NCBI GenBank assembly: GCA_049999805.1
Contig: JBNGIO010005921.1
Span: forward strand, 50,229-114,228
Source of the DNA: Folioceros fuciformis
Lineage: Eukaryota > Anthocerotophyta > Anthocerotopsida > Anthocerotales
Direction of reading: 5' to 3'
DNA: 64,000 bases
Positions within the stretch are counted from its first letter, which is position 1; each line of letters starts with the position of its first letter. Shown here piece by piece: positions 11,691 through 22,510 of this stretch. The notes under the pieces are model-generated. The model was not told the origin of the DNA, made no database searches, and saw only the letters and a list, made by a program, of their open reading frames with translations. Made by a program: the position numbers and the translations under genes.

Positions 11691-11879
11691 GACTGGCCGC
11701 ACCGTTTCATATATAGAGTGGTGGAATGGTTTCACCATAGTAATGACATGGCTATTTACTTATATTATTTAGTGTAATGAGATGTAGGTATTATCATTAT
11801 TAGGTAATTTGATAAGATACATTAAAAGTGTACCTTATCTCGTAGCTTCTTCCATAGCCTCACTCTGCCCCTGTTCCAT

Positions 11880-12041
11880 CGCATTGCCACATTCCATTGT
11901 GCTTAATCGCATTGCCACATTCCCTTGTGCTCCATCGCATTGCCACATTCCCTTTTGCTCCATCGCATTGCCACATTCCCTTGAGCTCCATTGCATTGCC
12001 CACATTCCTTTGTGCTCCATCGCATTGCCACATTCCCTTGG
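11880..12041. repeat. minisatellite, 28 bp x 6
   Basis: Unit cgcattgccacattcccttg + tgctccat, with starts at 11880, 11908, 11936, 11964, 11992 and 12021 (one copy has a 1-bp insertion). Open frames across it are a by-product of the repeat. Confidence 0.93.
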
Positions 12042-12273
12042 CTATACCTAGGTGTCGTGATTGCAATGGACCTTCATACATGCTTGCAAAGGCTAGGCAT
12101 CCTTGTGTCTATAGCCATTGAAGTGGCTGACTCATCATCCTTGGCATTGGTGGTGGGTTTTTGGGACGTTGTTTAACAATTGCAACTTCAAGATAGTTGG
12201 GCTTCTCTGATTGCCAGAAGTATATGAACATATGCTAGAAGCTTGTCATTCTTTGACCAACAGCTCATGAGCT

Positions 12274-12978
12274 TAGTCATATAATGATGCAATGTTCAAG
12301 AGAAGAATGCGTATCTCAAAAGCTACATTTCACGCCATTTGTGCCAAGCTTAGTCATATAGTGATGCAATGTTCAAGAGAAGAATGCATATTTCAAAAGC
12401 CACATTCCACGCCATTTGTGCCAAGCTTAGTCATATAGTGATGCAATGTTCAATAGAAGAATGCGTATTTCAAAAGCCACATTCCACGCCATTTGTACCA
12501 AGCTTAGTCATATAGTGATGCAATGTTGAAGAGAAGTATGCGTATTTCAAAAGCCACATTCCACGGTCGTTTGTGCCAAGCTTAGTCATAGAGTGATGCA
12601 ATGTTGAAGAGAAGTATGCGTATTTCAAAAGCCACATTCCACGCCGTTTGTGTCAAGCTTAGTCATATAGTGATGCAATGTTCAAGAAAAGAATGCATAT
12701 TTTAAAAGCTACATTCTACGGCCGTTTATGCCAAGCTTAGTCATATAGTGATGCAATGTTCAAGAGAAGAATGCGTATTTCAAAAGCCATATTCTATGCC
12801 GTTTGTGCCAAGCTTAGTCATATAGTGATGCAATGTTTAAGAGAAGAATGCGTATTTCAAAAGCTACATTCTACGCCTGTTTGTGCCAAGCTTAGTCATA
12901 TAGTGATGCAATGTTCAAGAGAAGAATGTGTATTTCAAAAGCCACATTCCATGCCATTTGTGCCAAGCTTAGTTCTAT
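12274..12978. repeat. minisatellite of 77-78 bp, about nine copies, inside the transposase relic
   Basis: Copies start with tagtcatatagtgatgcaat at 12274, 12351, 12428, 12505, 12583, 12660, 12738, 12815 and 12893, plus a partial at 12970. Each re-encodes the transposase segment around FKRRMRISKATFHAICAKL. Confidence 0.95.
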
Positions 12979-13066
12979 GTTCTTACTTAAGCTTGCAAGA
13001 GGTGACAGATTGCAGATAATTAGGGATCTCTTTGGATAGGGTTGATGTTGAATCTCTCTATGTGTT

Positions 13067-13350
13067 CACCAGTTTTGTGCAGCTTTGGTGCAAACCTTAC
13101 ATGATACCAATATTTCATGGCCATCACCAGTTTTGTGCAGCTTTGGTGCAAACCTTACATGATACCAATATTTCATGGCCATCACCAATTTTGTGGAGCT
13201 TTGGTGCAAACCTTACATGATACCAATATTTCATGGCCATCACCAATTTTGTGCAGCTTTGGTGCAAACCTTACATGATACCAATATTTCATGGCATCAC
13301 CAATTTTGTGTAGCTTTGGTGCAAACCTTATATGATACCAATATTTCATG
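13067..13350. repeat. tandem repeat 58 bp x 5 inside the transposase relic
   Basis: Unit caccagttttgtgcagcttt followed by ggtgcaaaccttacatgata and ccaatatttcatggccat. Copies start at 13067, 13125, 13183, 13241 and 13298. Each encodes QFCAALVQTLHDTNISWPS in one frame. Confidence 0.95.
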
Positions 13351-13486
13351 GCCATCGACCGCTCATATGCAGAGGTATGCTAGCCAAGTTGAAGCCATTA
13401 GAGGCATTCCATATGTTGTAGGGGGCATGGATGGGAGCCACACACCGATCATAGGACCCCCTTTACTCTCAGTTGCTACAACTTAC

Positions 13487-13612
13487 GGTCTCTACCCATT
13501 TCTACGTAAAGGTTTACGGCTAGGCAGTAGCCTCAATGATTGGAACTAGGTCTCTACTTATTTCTACGCATGGATTTACGGTTGGGTAGGTAGCCTCAAT
13601 GATTGGAACTTG
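13487..13612. repeat. tandem duplication, 62 bp x 2, inside the transposase relic
   Basis: Two copies beginning ggtctctac at 13487 and 13549 and ending cctcaatgattggaact. They encode the GSLNDWN segment of the DDE_4 domain twice. Confidence 0.85.
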
Positions 13613-13999
13613 TTAAGCGTACCACACTTAGGCACTTGGGCAGATGTGTGATCGTACCACACTTGGGCAGATGTAGATGTGTCATCGTAGTAAGGTAGGA
13701 CAACATACTTTGGTGGGTACTAGCCTCGTATTTACATGTTGAGGACATATAAAGACTGAAGAGATGGATTTTCACCAGTACAACAAAATTGGAACTTTTG
13801 TCCAAAGTAGTACTCGCATGGCTATAGAGCATGTGTTTGGCATGTTAAAAGCTTGTTTCATGTGCCTTCTCAAACAGCTAGACATGAAATATATTAGGTC
13901 TCTAAGTTGGTGCAAGCATGTCTTTTTATCTTACATAACATGTGCATACAGGAAAAGCATAGTTTTGATAATCTATCCTACATAACATGTGCATACAGG

Positions 14000-16900
14000 A
14001 AAAGCATGGTCTTATCAAGAGAACTTGGATACACGCTATCCACTTCATCCATCTTTTCTCCAGTTTTCTTACTCGTGTCAATTTTTCCGAGTTTTTTAAA
14101 GTTGTCTTCTCAATCTCTCTCTTAAATCGTTTTATATTTTTTCCTCGTTCTTTCTCGTTTCTAGATTACGTCATTCTCCTCGTCCATTAAATATTCCTCC
14201 AATAATTGCTCTTCAATAAAAAATCGATTTATCTTACTATTTTTCAAAAGATTTACCACTCACCATGTCATCATCATGGAAAAGAGAAGATGCGGGAAAA
14301 GAGAAGATGCGGTTGTGAGGGGAAACTTAGAAAACATGACTGAAAAACCTAAAAAGATTTGGATGTTGTTAATGTATGCATACATAACTTTATTAACAGC
14401 AGAAAATGATAAATAAATAAAATGGCTACATAACTTTACTAACTGCTGAAAATAACACTTAAAGAAATGGGTAGGATAGGTTCCTCTGGGATTCACATCT
14501 TTTTCCATTGGATATTCATACATCCGGATGGAAGACAGTGGGGCTAGCACTAAACCCTGACTCAGGCCCTCGTATCTCAATCATGATGTGTATCATGTAT
14601 TCGGATTCGACATTAGGCTCACCCTCTACTGCAGGGAGTTTCCAGGCACGGTTTGCAGCAGATTCCCAGACTGGTAACCGAATTTGAAAGGGGTTTAGAC
14701 ACCGGACGTAGTGAGGTTTCGCACTGAACGTGCAACACGTAGGAACCGGGCTTGCAGTGCAAGTTATTTTTCCCAGGTTCCTTTCTTCCGTCAGACCCGG
14801 CCAGCAACAGGCTATCGAGGCCCTCTCATTTTTACAGAGAATTGGCGAGAAGATCAAATACAAGAGCAGCTGAAACCTACATGCACCTAGAGCGTAGCAC
14901 CTGCTTGAACCTACTGCCAAAAGGAGACAGCGACACCAAGACCTGTGGTTGATAGGACCTCCCTGCAGCTGCAGAGGGCAAAGCACACATTACATCTAAC
15001 AGTACTGCTTATAAGGACAGATATAGGCAGTGCTGGTAGATGCAATGTGTGATCATGAGCTGGCAGATAGAAAAATGCCCAAATGAAAAAAATCCTTCCA
15101 TCGCCGACCTGAACCCAAAGATGACAAGGAATCCCCGCGTCAAGGTAAAAAAAACGACAAGACAATCATCCTCACCCTACGCGAGTAGGCTGGCACTGCT
15201 CAGTCCCTTAGATGTTCAATATGCACGACTCATCAAGGATCAGTGCAATAAAAGGTTTCATCAAAGCAGTTGCCAGCCATCAGACCGTGACACACAGAGG
15301 AAAGAAAAGGTGCTCAACATGTTGCAACACAACGTCCTGACAAGAAAGCACAATCCGGGCCAGGATAGCGAGTGCCGCTCCACTGAGCAGCACCATACTG
15401 CATCAGCGGCTCGTTATGGCTTCAGGGAACGGATCTAGTGGCACGGAAAAGCCAGAAGATCAGATTGAGAAGCCTTACAGTTCTCACCTTCACCTTCATG
15501 GTATCCACCTCTACAACTCAAACGGCTTCCCATACGTAAGAGAGCGGACGTGAAGGCACAAAAAGTCAGATGAAATGGACAAGCCCTACAGCGGCCAGAT
15601 CTTTCATGCGAAGATAGATCCGGAAAAAACCGCCAGGAGTAACAAAGGGTTACACGACAACAATCGCCGCCTTTCACAACTTGGTGGCGTGGTGAACAGG
15701 AAGGGTGCTCGACATGTCGCAACACAACGTCCTGACAAGAAAGCACAATTCGGGCCAGGATAGCGAGTACTGCGTCAGCAGCTCGCTCTGGCTTCAGGGA
15801 ACGGATCTGGTGGCACGGGAAAGCCGGAAGATCAGATTGAGAAGCCTCACGGTGACCAGATATGCCGAGGAGGCCAAATACTAAGCAGTAGCTTCTAGAC
15901 ACACTGGGTAAAAGCTCTACAACTCAACTGCTTCCAGGGCTTGAGAGAATGGATCTGATGACAAGAGCAAGCCAGAAGATGAGACTAACAAGCCCTGGAG
16001 TGGCCAGATCATTTCTACGAGGCTAAGGGCTAAGAAACAAGCATACAACGTGCAAAACCGACAACCACAACAAAGCAAAACGGCTGGCAAATCCCATCGG
16101 ACACACTACGCACGGCTAACGGGATCCTGGTGGGCTACCCACATCACGTCAAGAGACTCGACAAAAAAACGGACTCCGCCTGTTCAACCTCAGGCTCCCT
16201 GCGCTGAAGAGGGGTCGGCACTGCGCAGAATGCCTTCTACTGGAGAAGGCCCTCCTGGAAGACAACACTCTGCTTGCCCTAAAAGGGACGCGGCTCTAAA
16301 CCCTAAGCCGCTCAAGCACACATGCGGCAGCCATCCGAAATAGAACTTTACTCAACGGGCTACGTCCTCGGTAGGAGATAGTATGTGGTTCTCCGAACGT
16401 TAGTAGAAAGGTCCAAAAAATCTGCAGTACCACAAGCATCTGCAGCACCAAAGACATCAAGGACACGGTGTCATCACGCCGGCGACACCCGTGAAGTTGA
16501 CAAGTCAGAAACGGACTTTGCAGAGCAGATCTAACCTCCGGTGTGGTTCTATCAGACCAAAGTTGAGAGCTTCGGGTGTTGGCAGCATCGGTAGCTTCCA
16601 TCAGGGACAATGGGGCAGCGTCTATTTGAACCTGAGCTCCAGTCCTCCTAGAAGCTGGAGGGAATCGTGTTAGAAGTCCTGGATCGTCCAGATCCAATGC
16701 ATTTGGAACCTGAGGTGTCGGATCTCATCGAATCGCCGGTTGAAGATGATCTTTTGCTGGCTCTTGAGCTGATCTGATCTGGTCTTTGTGACTTGTCACA
16801 GTACTGTGTGCTTTATCTCGTCTGCCACTGTCCGCATGCAGCTGTCTGTCATCCAGATCCAGGCGGGGAATGCGAATTGGACGATTCCCTACCCTTGGCA

Positions 16901-17064
16901 ACGCCGGCCTGCAGCGAGTTGCTGAGATGACCTGCTGGAGGGTAAGAAGGAGGGATGGAACTTGACCGTGGTCTTTGAGAGCAAATCAAAGTCGTGGAAT
17001 TGCTAATTGAACTCCCTTGGGACTCACTCCCAAATGTTGAGAGCCTTAGAACAAATTGTTCAAG
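14000..17064. other. intergenic with dispersed direct repeats, no gene assigned
   Basis: Contains a 17-bp tandem duplication near 14278-14312 (aaaagagaagatgcggg/t) and the repeat family described at 15311-16010. Open frames such as - 14516-14986, - 15435-15902 and - 16296-16697 match no family I know. They may include an unrecognised transcript, but I cannot support one. Confidence 0.4.
15311..16010. repeat. dispersed direct repeats (two related modules)
   Basis: A module of about 67 bp (gctcaacatgttgcaacaca, then cgtcctgacaagaaagcaca) occurs at about 15311 and 15707. A second module (ggcttcagggaacggatct, then gccagaagatcagattgaga) occurs at about 15418 and 15789, with a more diverged third copy near 15938 and part of it near 15570. 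The repeated distance of about 370-395 bp points to one diverged segmental duplication. Confidence 0.75.
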
Positions 17065-18162
17065 ATGGGGAAAGGTGAGATACAGGAGACGTCGGACAAC
17101 GAGGATGCCTCCGTGGTAAAGCACTTGGATCTGGAACCAGGCACTACGCTATGGCTGGAAGACGGACATTGGCAAAGTGGTTTTCAGATACAGCAAAGAT
17201 TGGGAGGCAGTGAGCGGTCTGTGTACGTGGCCACTTCATGGGATGAAACATGTAAGTCCTTCGCTGTGCACATCGGTCCATATCCTTCTTTTGTAGAGCG
17301 CTTCCAAGGCTCGTGGGAGGATACGAGTGCGTGGTTTCAGGTGCATCGACAAACTAAAGTCCTGAACGTCTTGAAACACAGGGGTGTTTCTAGTAGATTT
17401 TTGCCACAGGTCGTTGCTTCTGGAAGACTTGTCCATCCTCCGCCTTGTAAGAAGCAAAGTCCGAAGGGTAGATGTGATCATGCCTGGTGCGGAGTTCCGG
17501 TTCTTGTCACAACTCCAGTCGGAGAACCAGTGGACCTCGTTGTGGCAAGGGAAGGCGTTTTTACTGCAGAGGAAGCCCTGCGATGCTGCCACGATTGTCT
17601 GTCCGCTTTGCGAAGTGCAGGGGCAGCCGAGATTATGCATAGTGACATTAGTCCAGATCATATCTTAAGGGCAGTGGGGGCAGATGGGGACTATTACTAT
17701 GTGCTTGTCGACTGGGGTCATGCAGTTTTGGGAGGCTCAGATACCCCTGCAGTTTCTCTGAAGTTCTCATCCACAGTGGCCCTCAAACATGGCAAGCTTC
17801 TTCCTGCGTCTGATGCTGAGAGCTTAGTGTACCTTTTGTTTTTCATTTGTGGTGGCAGTTGCCCAGAGTTCGAATCTGTAGAGGCAGCATTGAGTTGGAG
17901 ACAACGAGCCTGGTCTACCCGGGCGATCCAGCAGCGACTTGGGGATGTGTCTGCTGTCCTGAAGGCGTTCGCTGATTACACTGGGAGCTTTTGTGGGACT
18001 CCATATCCTGTGGACTATGATATATGGCTGAGAAGACTGCTTAACTACGGGGGATCTCGGCGGAGGTACGAACGTCACTCCCCTTCTCCACTACTCTCAG
18101 AGCGTCCAGCGGAGTCATCTGAATCTCCAGACTCGTGGGGGAGACCGGGAAGATACCGATGA
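17065..18162 (+). CDS. atypical protein kinase-like protein (FunK1-like fold)
   Basis: Intronless 365-aa protein. The central part resembles the kinase C-lobe: MHSDISPDHIL (about residues 190-200) replaces the HRDxxxxN catalytic loop, VLVDWGHAV replaces DFG, and ASDAESLVYLLFFICGG matches the helix-F region typical of fungal-type (FunK1) kinases. SFAVHIGP lies where the VAVK lysine would be, so the ATP-binding Lys, HRD Arg and catalytic-loop Asn all seem to be missing, although the catalytic Asp remains. A pseudokinase or much-diverged kinase is therefore likely. The C-terminal 35 residues are Ser/Pro/Arg-rich. The ATG at 17065 is the first in frame. Transcription converges on the PPR pseudogene. 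No specific function can be assigned. Confidence 0.75.
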   Translation: MGKGEIQETSDNEDASVVKHLDLEPGTTLWLEDGHWQSGFQIQQRLGGSERSVYVATSWDETCKSFAVHIGPYPSFVERFQGSWEDTSAWFQVHRQTKVLNVLKHRGVSSRFLPQVVASGRLVHPPPCKKQSPKGRCDHAWCGVPVLVTTPVGEPVDLVVAREGVFTAEEALRCCHDCLSALRSAGAAEIMHSDISPDHILRAVGADGDYYYVLVDWGHAVLGGSDTPAVSLKFSSTVALKHGKLLPASDAESLVYLLFFICGGSCPEFESVEAALSWRQRAWSTRAIQQRLGDVSAVLKAFADYTGSFCGTPYPVDYDIWLRRLLNYGGSRRRYERHSPSPLLSERPAESSESPDSWGRPGRYR

Positions 18163-18399
18163 CGGCAGCTCCATTTCCTCTAAATAAGGATGTTAGGTGA
18201 ATACGTATTTATTTGTGCATAAGAATGTATTATTATGGAGGAGACAACCTTCATCTGAAAATAAATGTCCTGCGTCTTATTCCGATATATACTTGGCAAC
18301 ACACCAAACGAACATCTTCATGTAGAATGCTAAGAACCGACAAAGGGTCAGAAAAATGTTGCTGTTTCTAACATCTTAGTCCTTGGATGTCCTCATCCC

Positions 18400-20848
18400 A
18401 AACCAAGAAGCTGTGAACCAGTCCGTCCATGTCTGCTTACCAGGTCTTGACCTGCCTGCTTCCATGCCCCTCGTCCACTCCTAATGCCCTGCAGGTCTTG
18501 CGCTTGCTTCCACATCTGGGAACCAGTGTAGATGTTCGACATCAAGACGCAGGCTGGGGCCTACGTCTTGTGAGTCTAACTCCGTAGCTTTTGCAAAGGC
18601 ATGCTGCCCCACCTCCACACTCCGCCACTTTCGACAAGCACCCAATGAAGTGTGCCAAACGGCAGGATCAGGAGCCATAGGCATTGTCCTCACTAAAGCT
18701 AATGCATTGTACACCTGGCCTGCACGACCTAGGAGATCCACCATGCATGCGTAGTGCTCCGCTGTTGGACTGATACATATCCCTTACTCATAGCCTCGAA
18801 GTAATCTCTTCCCTGCTTCACTAGTCCCGCATGACTGCATACTGTTAGTACACTGAGGAACGTGATACCATCCGTCTCTATACCACCCTCACATTCTGTG
18901 AAATAAATCAAACACTACTTCACTGTCTCCGTGGCAATTATACCCAGCAATCATTGCGTTCCAGGAGACAACACCTCTTTCGGGTAACGAGTTGAACACC
19001 TGGCGTGCATTGACCATGCTTCCGAACTTCGCATACATATTTATCAAACTGATGACTACAAGCACATCACATTGAAGACCTTGTTCTTCTATCTGTGCAT
19101 GAAGACTCTCCCAGATGCAAAGCTGCAACATTTGCACATACATTTGCAAGAGGCATACATAAGTCACAGAGTCAGGTGCAGCGTTGCCTTCCCCTTGCAT
19201 AGTCATGTAAAGGTGCAGAGCTTCATGGCCCATGCCAAGCTGGGAATAGCCAGCAATCATGGCATTCCACGTCACAACGGTTTTTCATCAAGCCCGTCAA
19301 ACACAGATTGCGCATCTTCCAGGCTGGCGCACTTTGCATACATGTTAACAAGGCTGCTACCTAGACGTGCATCGACCTGAAGCCCTTCTTTTGCGATCTG
19401 CCGATGAAGCTGCTTCCCCTTTCCCAAAGCTTGGGTACCCACACTTGCACATGCTTGCAGGATGCACACAAGGTCACAGCCGTGGGTACGGTAGTGCCTT
19501 CTTCTTGCATGACGCTGTAAAGTTGGAGGGCTTTCTTGCCCATTCCCTGCTGCAAATACCCTGCGATCATGGTATTCAATGTGACCGCATTTTTTTTTAG
19601 CAAGTCTGTCAAACACTCGTTGAGCGTCCTCCAAGCTGCCACACTTTGCATACATGTTCACCAGACTGCTGCCCACAAAGACATCAGTGTGAAATCCTCG
19701 TTCCTTAGTTTGAGCATGAAGCTGCTTCCCCGTCTCCAAAGCCAGGGTGCTCACGCTTGCACATGCCTGCAGAAGGGACACAAATGCCACCGCATCAGGT
19801 GCAGCGGTGCCTTCTTCTTGCATAGCCCTGTAAAGACCGAATGCTTCCCGCCCCCTGTCCTGCTGAGAATATCCGGCTATTAAGGCGTTCCATGTCACCA
19901 CATTTTTCCTCACAAGTCTGTCAAACACTCTTCGAGCATCTTCCGAGCTACCACACTTTGCATACATGTCCACCAAGCAGTTGCACACAAACAAATCAAG
20001 ATCCACTCCACTGAACAACCAATCAGTATGCGCCTCCTGCCCAGTTTTCAAGTCCACGGCACTTGCACAAGCCTGAAGGGCTGACACAAACACATGCCCA
20101 TCCGGCTTCACACTCGAGATGCGCATGCACCGATACAACTGCATGGCCCGCTTATCTTGCCCGAGTTTAACGTGTGCAGAGATTATGGATGACCACATGA
20201 AGGCATCCGGTTCGGCCACCATGGTGAAAACATCCATCGCTTCCTGCAGACTGGCATGAGAAGCGTACATTCGCAGAACATGATTGCACAAGAACGTGTC
20301 CGACTCGAACCCGCTTTTCACAGAGAGGGCATGTACACGGCGACCAAGAACCAGGTCTCTCTGAATCACGCATTTCTTCTACACACTGTACAAGACAGAT
20401 CTAGGAATGCAACACTCTCTCTGCACCAGGACTCACAAAGCCACCACAGCCTCGCTGAGCTGCTCCTGCTGACATAGTTTGCTAACGGTCTCAACCGCCA
20501 TGCTCGTCCACCATTCTGCAGTCCGGTACGGCTCGGCACCGTCGGGAGGTCTCCCGTCGGCCGTACCGTGACGACGAACCATCGGCGCGTCCACAGCAGC
20601 CACCGGGACATCCACCCAAGCTGCACTGCAAGGTTTCTCTCCCGAATCCCTTAACATACCAGGAAAGACAGTCGCCACAAGAGCAGCTGGCCCCAACCCC
20701 TGCCATCCAGACATTCTCTTGGACGCGTCGCAAGAGACCTCAAAAAGTCACTGTTCTGAAACACTGCGTGACTGAAACCAAACCTCGAGTCCAGAGGACG
20801 ATCCCGAGTATTATCCTCTCCATAGCTATTCACAGCACAGAACGCCAT
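18400..20848 (-). pseudogene. PLS-class PPR protein, broken
   Basis: Intronless pentatricopeptide-repeat gene, an organelle RNA-binding family. About ten P/L/S motifs are visible, such as FVCNCLVDMYAKCGSSEDA, FVGSSLVNMYAKCGSLEDA and VVTWNALIAGYSQQ. An E-like domain follows (CMVDLLGRAGQ in a shifted frame, then PDPAVWHTSLGACRKW). The frame is broken many times. A TGA and a TAG interrupt the N-terminal part near 20450 and 20385, and frameshifts occur near 19590 (a T9 run), 19490, 19280 (a short A run), 18900, 18760 and 18550, probably with one more near 20700. No DYW domain is seen. Either it is a decayed gene or the assembly has several homopolymer errors; the two stops favour decay. Confidence 0.85.
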
Positions 20849-20899
20849 CCTCCATAACCCGTGTCCACCGCGACAGGCGCCGTCATCGGCCAGGCCGCC

Positions 20900-21322
20900 T
20901 CAACCAGGTCCAACTTTAGGGATGTCGTAATGCTCGCCGAGGTTGGCCAGATACTGGTTGAACTCTTCCACCTTCTGGCGATGAGACTTACTGGCCGTCT
21001 TGGCAAGCGTACGAGCGTCCAGCTTCGCCTTCTGCTCGTCGTACCGCTTCTCGGCAGCTGTGCGGTGGTCTTCCAGACCAGTAAACTTCTCCTTCACCCG
21101 CCCTAGCTCCTCGCCCCCGCCATCCTCCGCTGCCGGTACCAGTTCCAAGCTCTCCTTCGACAGAATCTGTTGCTGTTGCTGTTGCTCTTGTTCCTCCTCC
21201 GCCAGGGAGAAACCCTCGTCCGCACTACTCCGTTTCCCTTTCTTCCTCAGGCTGCCCGACTTCACACCCAGTGCCTTCCCCTTCAGCTTCAGCCTCCCCG
21301 GAACCACATTCGCATACGACAT
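20900..21322 (-). CDS. FAM32A: FAM32A-like protein
   Basis: Intronless 140-aa homologue of the small eukaryotic nuclear protein FAM32A, which is associated with the spliceosome in animals. The N-terminus has the family's VVPGRLKLKGKALGV, followed by a Lys/Arg-rich stretch, an acidic Gln-rich linker (six Gln in a row) and a charged helix. The diagnostic C-terminus is SKSHRQKVEEFNQYLANLGE followed by HYDIPKVGPG. The linker makes it somewhat longer than the animal protein (about 112 aa). It lies head-to-head with the Agenet gene, about 1.2 kb apart, so the intervening GC-rich DNA may be a shared promoter. Confidence 0.9.
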   Translation of the reverse strand: MSYANVVPGRLKLKGKALGVKSGSLRKKGKRSSADEGFSLAEEEQEQQQQQQILSKESLELVPAAEDGGGEELGRVKEKFTGLEDHRTAAEKRYDEQKAKLDARTLAKTASKSHRQKVEEFNQYLANLGEHYDIPKVGPG

Positions 21323-21440
21323 CGTTTGTGCAAGCTCAAGCTCCCGCTGCCGCCCTTACTCAAACGGCAACACCAAGTTCAAATCTTTTGCTTGTCGGAC
21401 GGACCGCAAAATACAGTCCCTGCTGCATGCATATATGTAG

Positions 21441-21447
21441 ATTTATA
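21441..21447 (-). promoter_or_regulatory. possible TATA box for the FAM32A-like gene
   Basis: TATAAAT on the minus strand, about 120 bp upstream of the FAM32A-like ATG. Confidence 0.4.
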
Positions 21448-22510
21448 GCTTTGCATATCCAGCATTTATCTGGGAGCCAACTTAAGACATAGAGAGCTCG
21501 CTAACTGGGGTTGTTGTGTGTTGGTTACTTCTTATGTGGAAGTTGGAATGGTTATATGGCTGGCGTGAAGGTTGAGGCGGTCCGGGGCCGGCGCTTCAAC
21601 CAACAACAATACAATGTAGGGAAACGGGAAGTGAATGGTGGGCCGTGGCAGTTCAGCGGCGAGCTGGGTCGGGGCGTGTGCCGTACGACCGGTCGGAAGC
21701 GGGTGGAGCGTGAAGGCGAAGCCACCCGATATGTCTTGGTGCCGTTGTCTCCCGCGCTTGCAAGTGAGCTAAGCGCAAGCGCCAAGTTGCTCCTGCCTGG
21801 TCGACCTCCTCCTCGTCTTGGGCTGTGGATTCTCGATCGATGCCGTGCGGCAGGCGCGCAGGTGCGTCGTCCGCCTTCCATCGCCCTCGCATTGCAATTG
21901 CTGCTGCCTAGGCCTCGCTCGCTCGCGCTCTACGCGCCTCACAATGCGCGAATCGCGTGCCATGCATCCCTCCCCCGATTAGTCGCATGCATGTCGGCTC
22001 TTCCGCAATTGCTGCCGCCTCTTCCTGCCACTGCTCTTCTCCGCCTCCGCCTCCGCTGTTGCTTTGCTCCCTGCTTGCCTGCTTTTGTGGTCCAGCGCGG
22101 GGGAACTGCCTCCTCCTGCGATCTCTCACTCTCGCCTGTTGCATGCCGAATTTCCCTGTCTGGGAGAGCAGGGAGCTGCGGCGCCAATTGCAGCAGCTCG
22201 TCGTGATTGCAAGCGGCGGGGAGCGCCGTGGTTTCCGCTGGCAACAGCCCTACCACATGTCGCACTCCCCCGCGCACGCACGCCGGGTGGGAAGGATCTT
22301 CGCTCTTCATCTGCTCCTCCGACTGCTGGTGCTGGATCTCGGCCGCAGCTGCTAGGTGCGTTGAGGTCGGTTTTTTTTCTGCGCCTGCTCCTGTTTGTAG
22401 CTGCTCTTCTGGGAAGGCGAAGATGATGCCATTTGTGTCAAAGTTTGGAGAGGTTTAGAGCACCGGATTCTAAGGTTCGGTGGCCTGCTCTCTTCTGTAC
22501 ATGCGCAGCG
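21448..22510. other. GC-rich divergent promoter and 5' UTR region
   Basis: Lies between the head-to-head FAM32A-like and Agenet genes. It is GC- and CpG-rich with pyrimidine tracts on the plus strand. The long frames on both strands (up to 231 aa) are Arg/Ala/Pro-rich and inconsistent with known proteins, so they are treated as non-coding. Confidence 0.5.

Larger units (their letters stand above)
12200..13990 (+). pseudogene. PIF/Harbinger (HARBI1-like) transposase pseudogene
   Basis: Relic of a DDE_4 superfamily transposase. In order it shows the N-terminal FRMSK-type helix (MRISKATFHAICAKLS, inside a 77-bp repeat), then QIIRDLFGIG near 13020, then HQFCAALVQTLHDTNISWPS (inside a 58-bp repeat). 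Next come YASQVEAIRGIPYVVGGMDG with SHTPI (about 13370-13460, holding the catalytic Asp of the GxxDGxH motif) and GSLNDWN (inside a 62-bp repeat). The C-terminal STRMAIEHVFGMLKACF and ACLFILHNMCI lie at 13795-13955. Reading frame changes repeatedly, because the repeat units (77, 58 and 62 bp) are not multiples of three, and stops occur. Terminal inverted repeats were not located. It is inactive. Confidence 0.85.

Noticed and set aside
11257-13350. possible CRISPR-like arrays
   Set aside because: Repeats are directly head-to-tail with no unique spacers, and the DNA is plant nuclear; these are minisatellites.
16296-16697. 133-aa minus-strand frame
   Set aside because: Reads somewhat protein-like, but there is no family match and no supporting exon on either side.
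21511-22206. 231-aa plus-strand frame upstream of the Agenet gene
   Set aside because: Compositionally biased, in the divergent promoter region, with equally long frames on the other strand.
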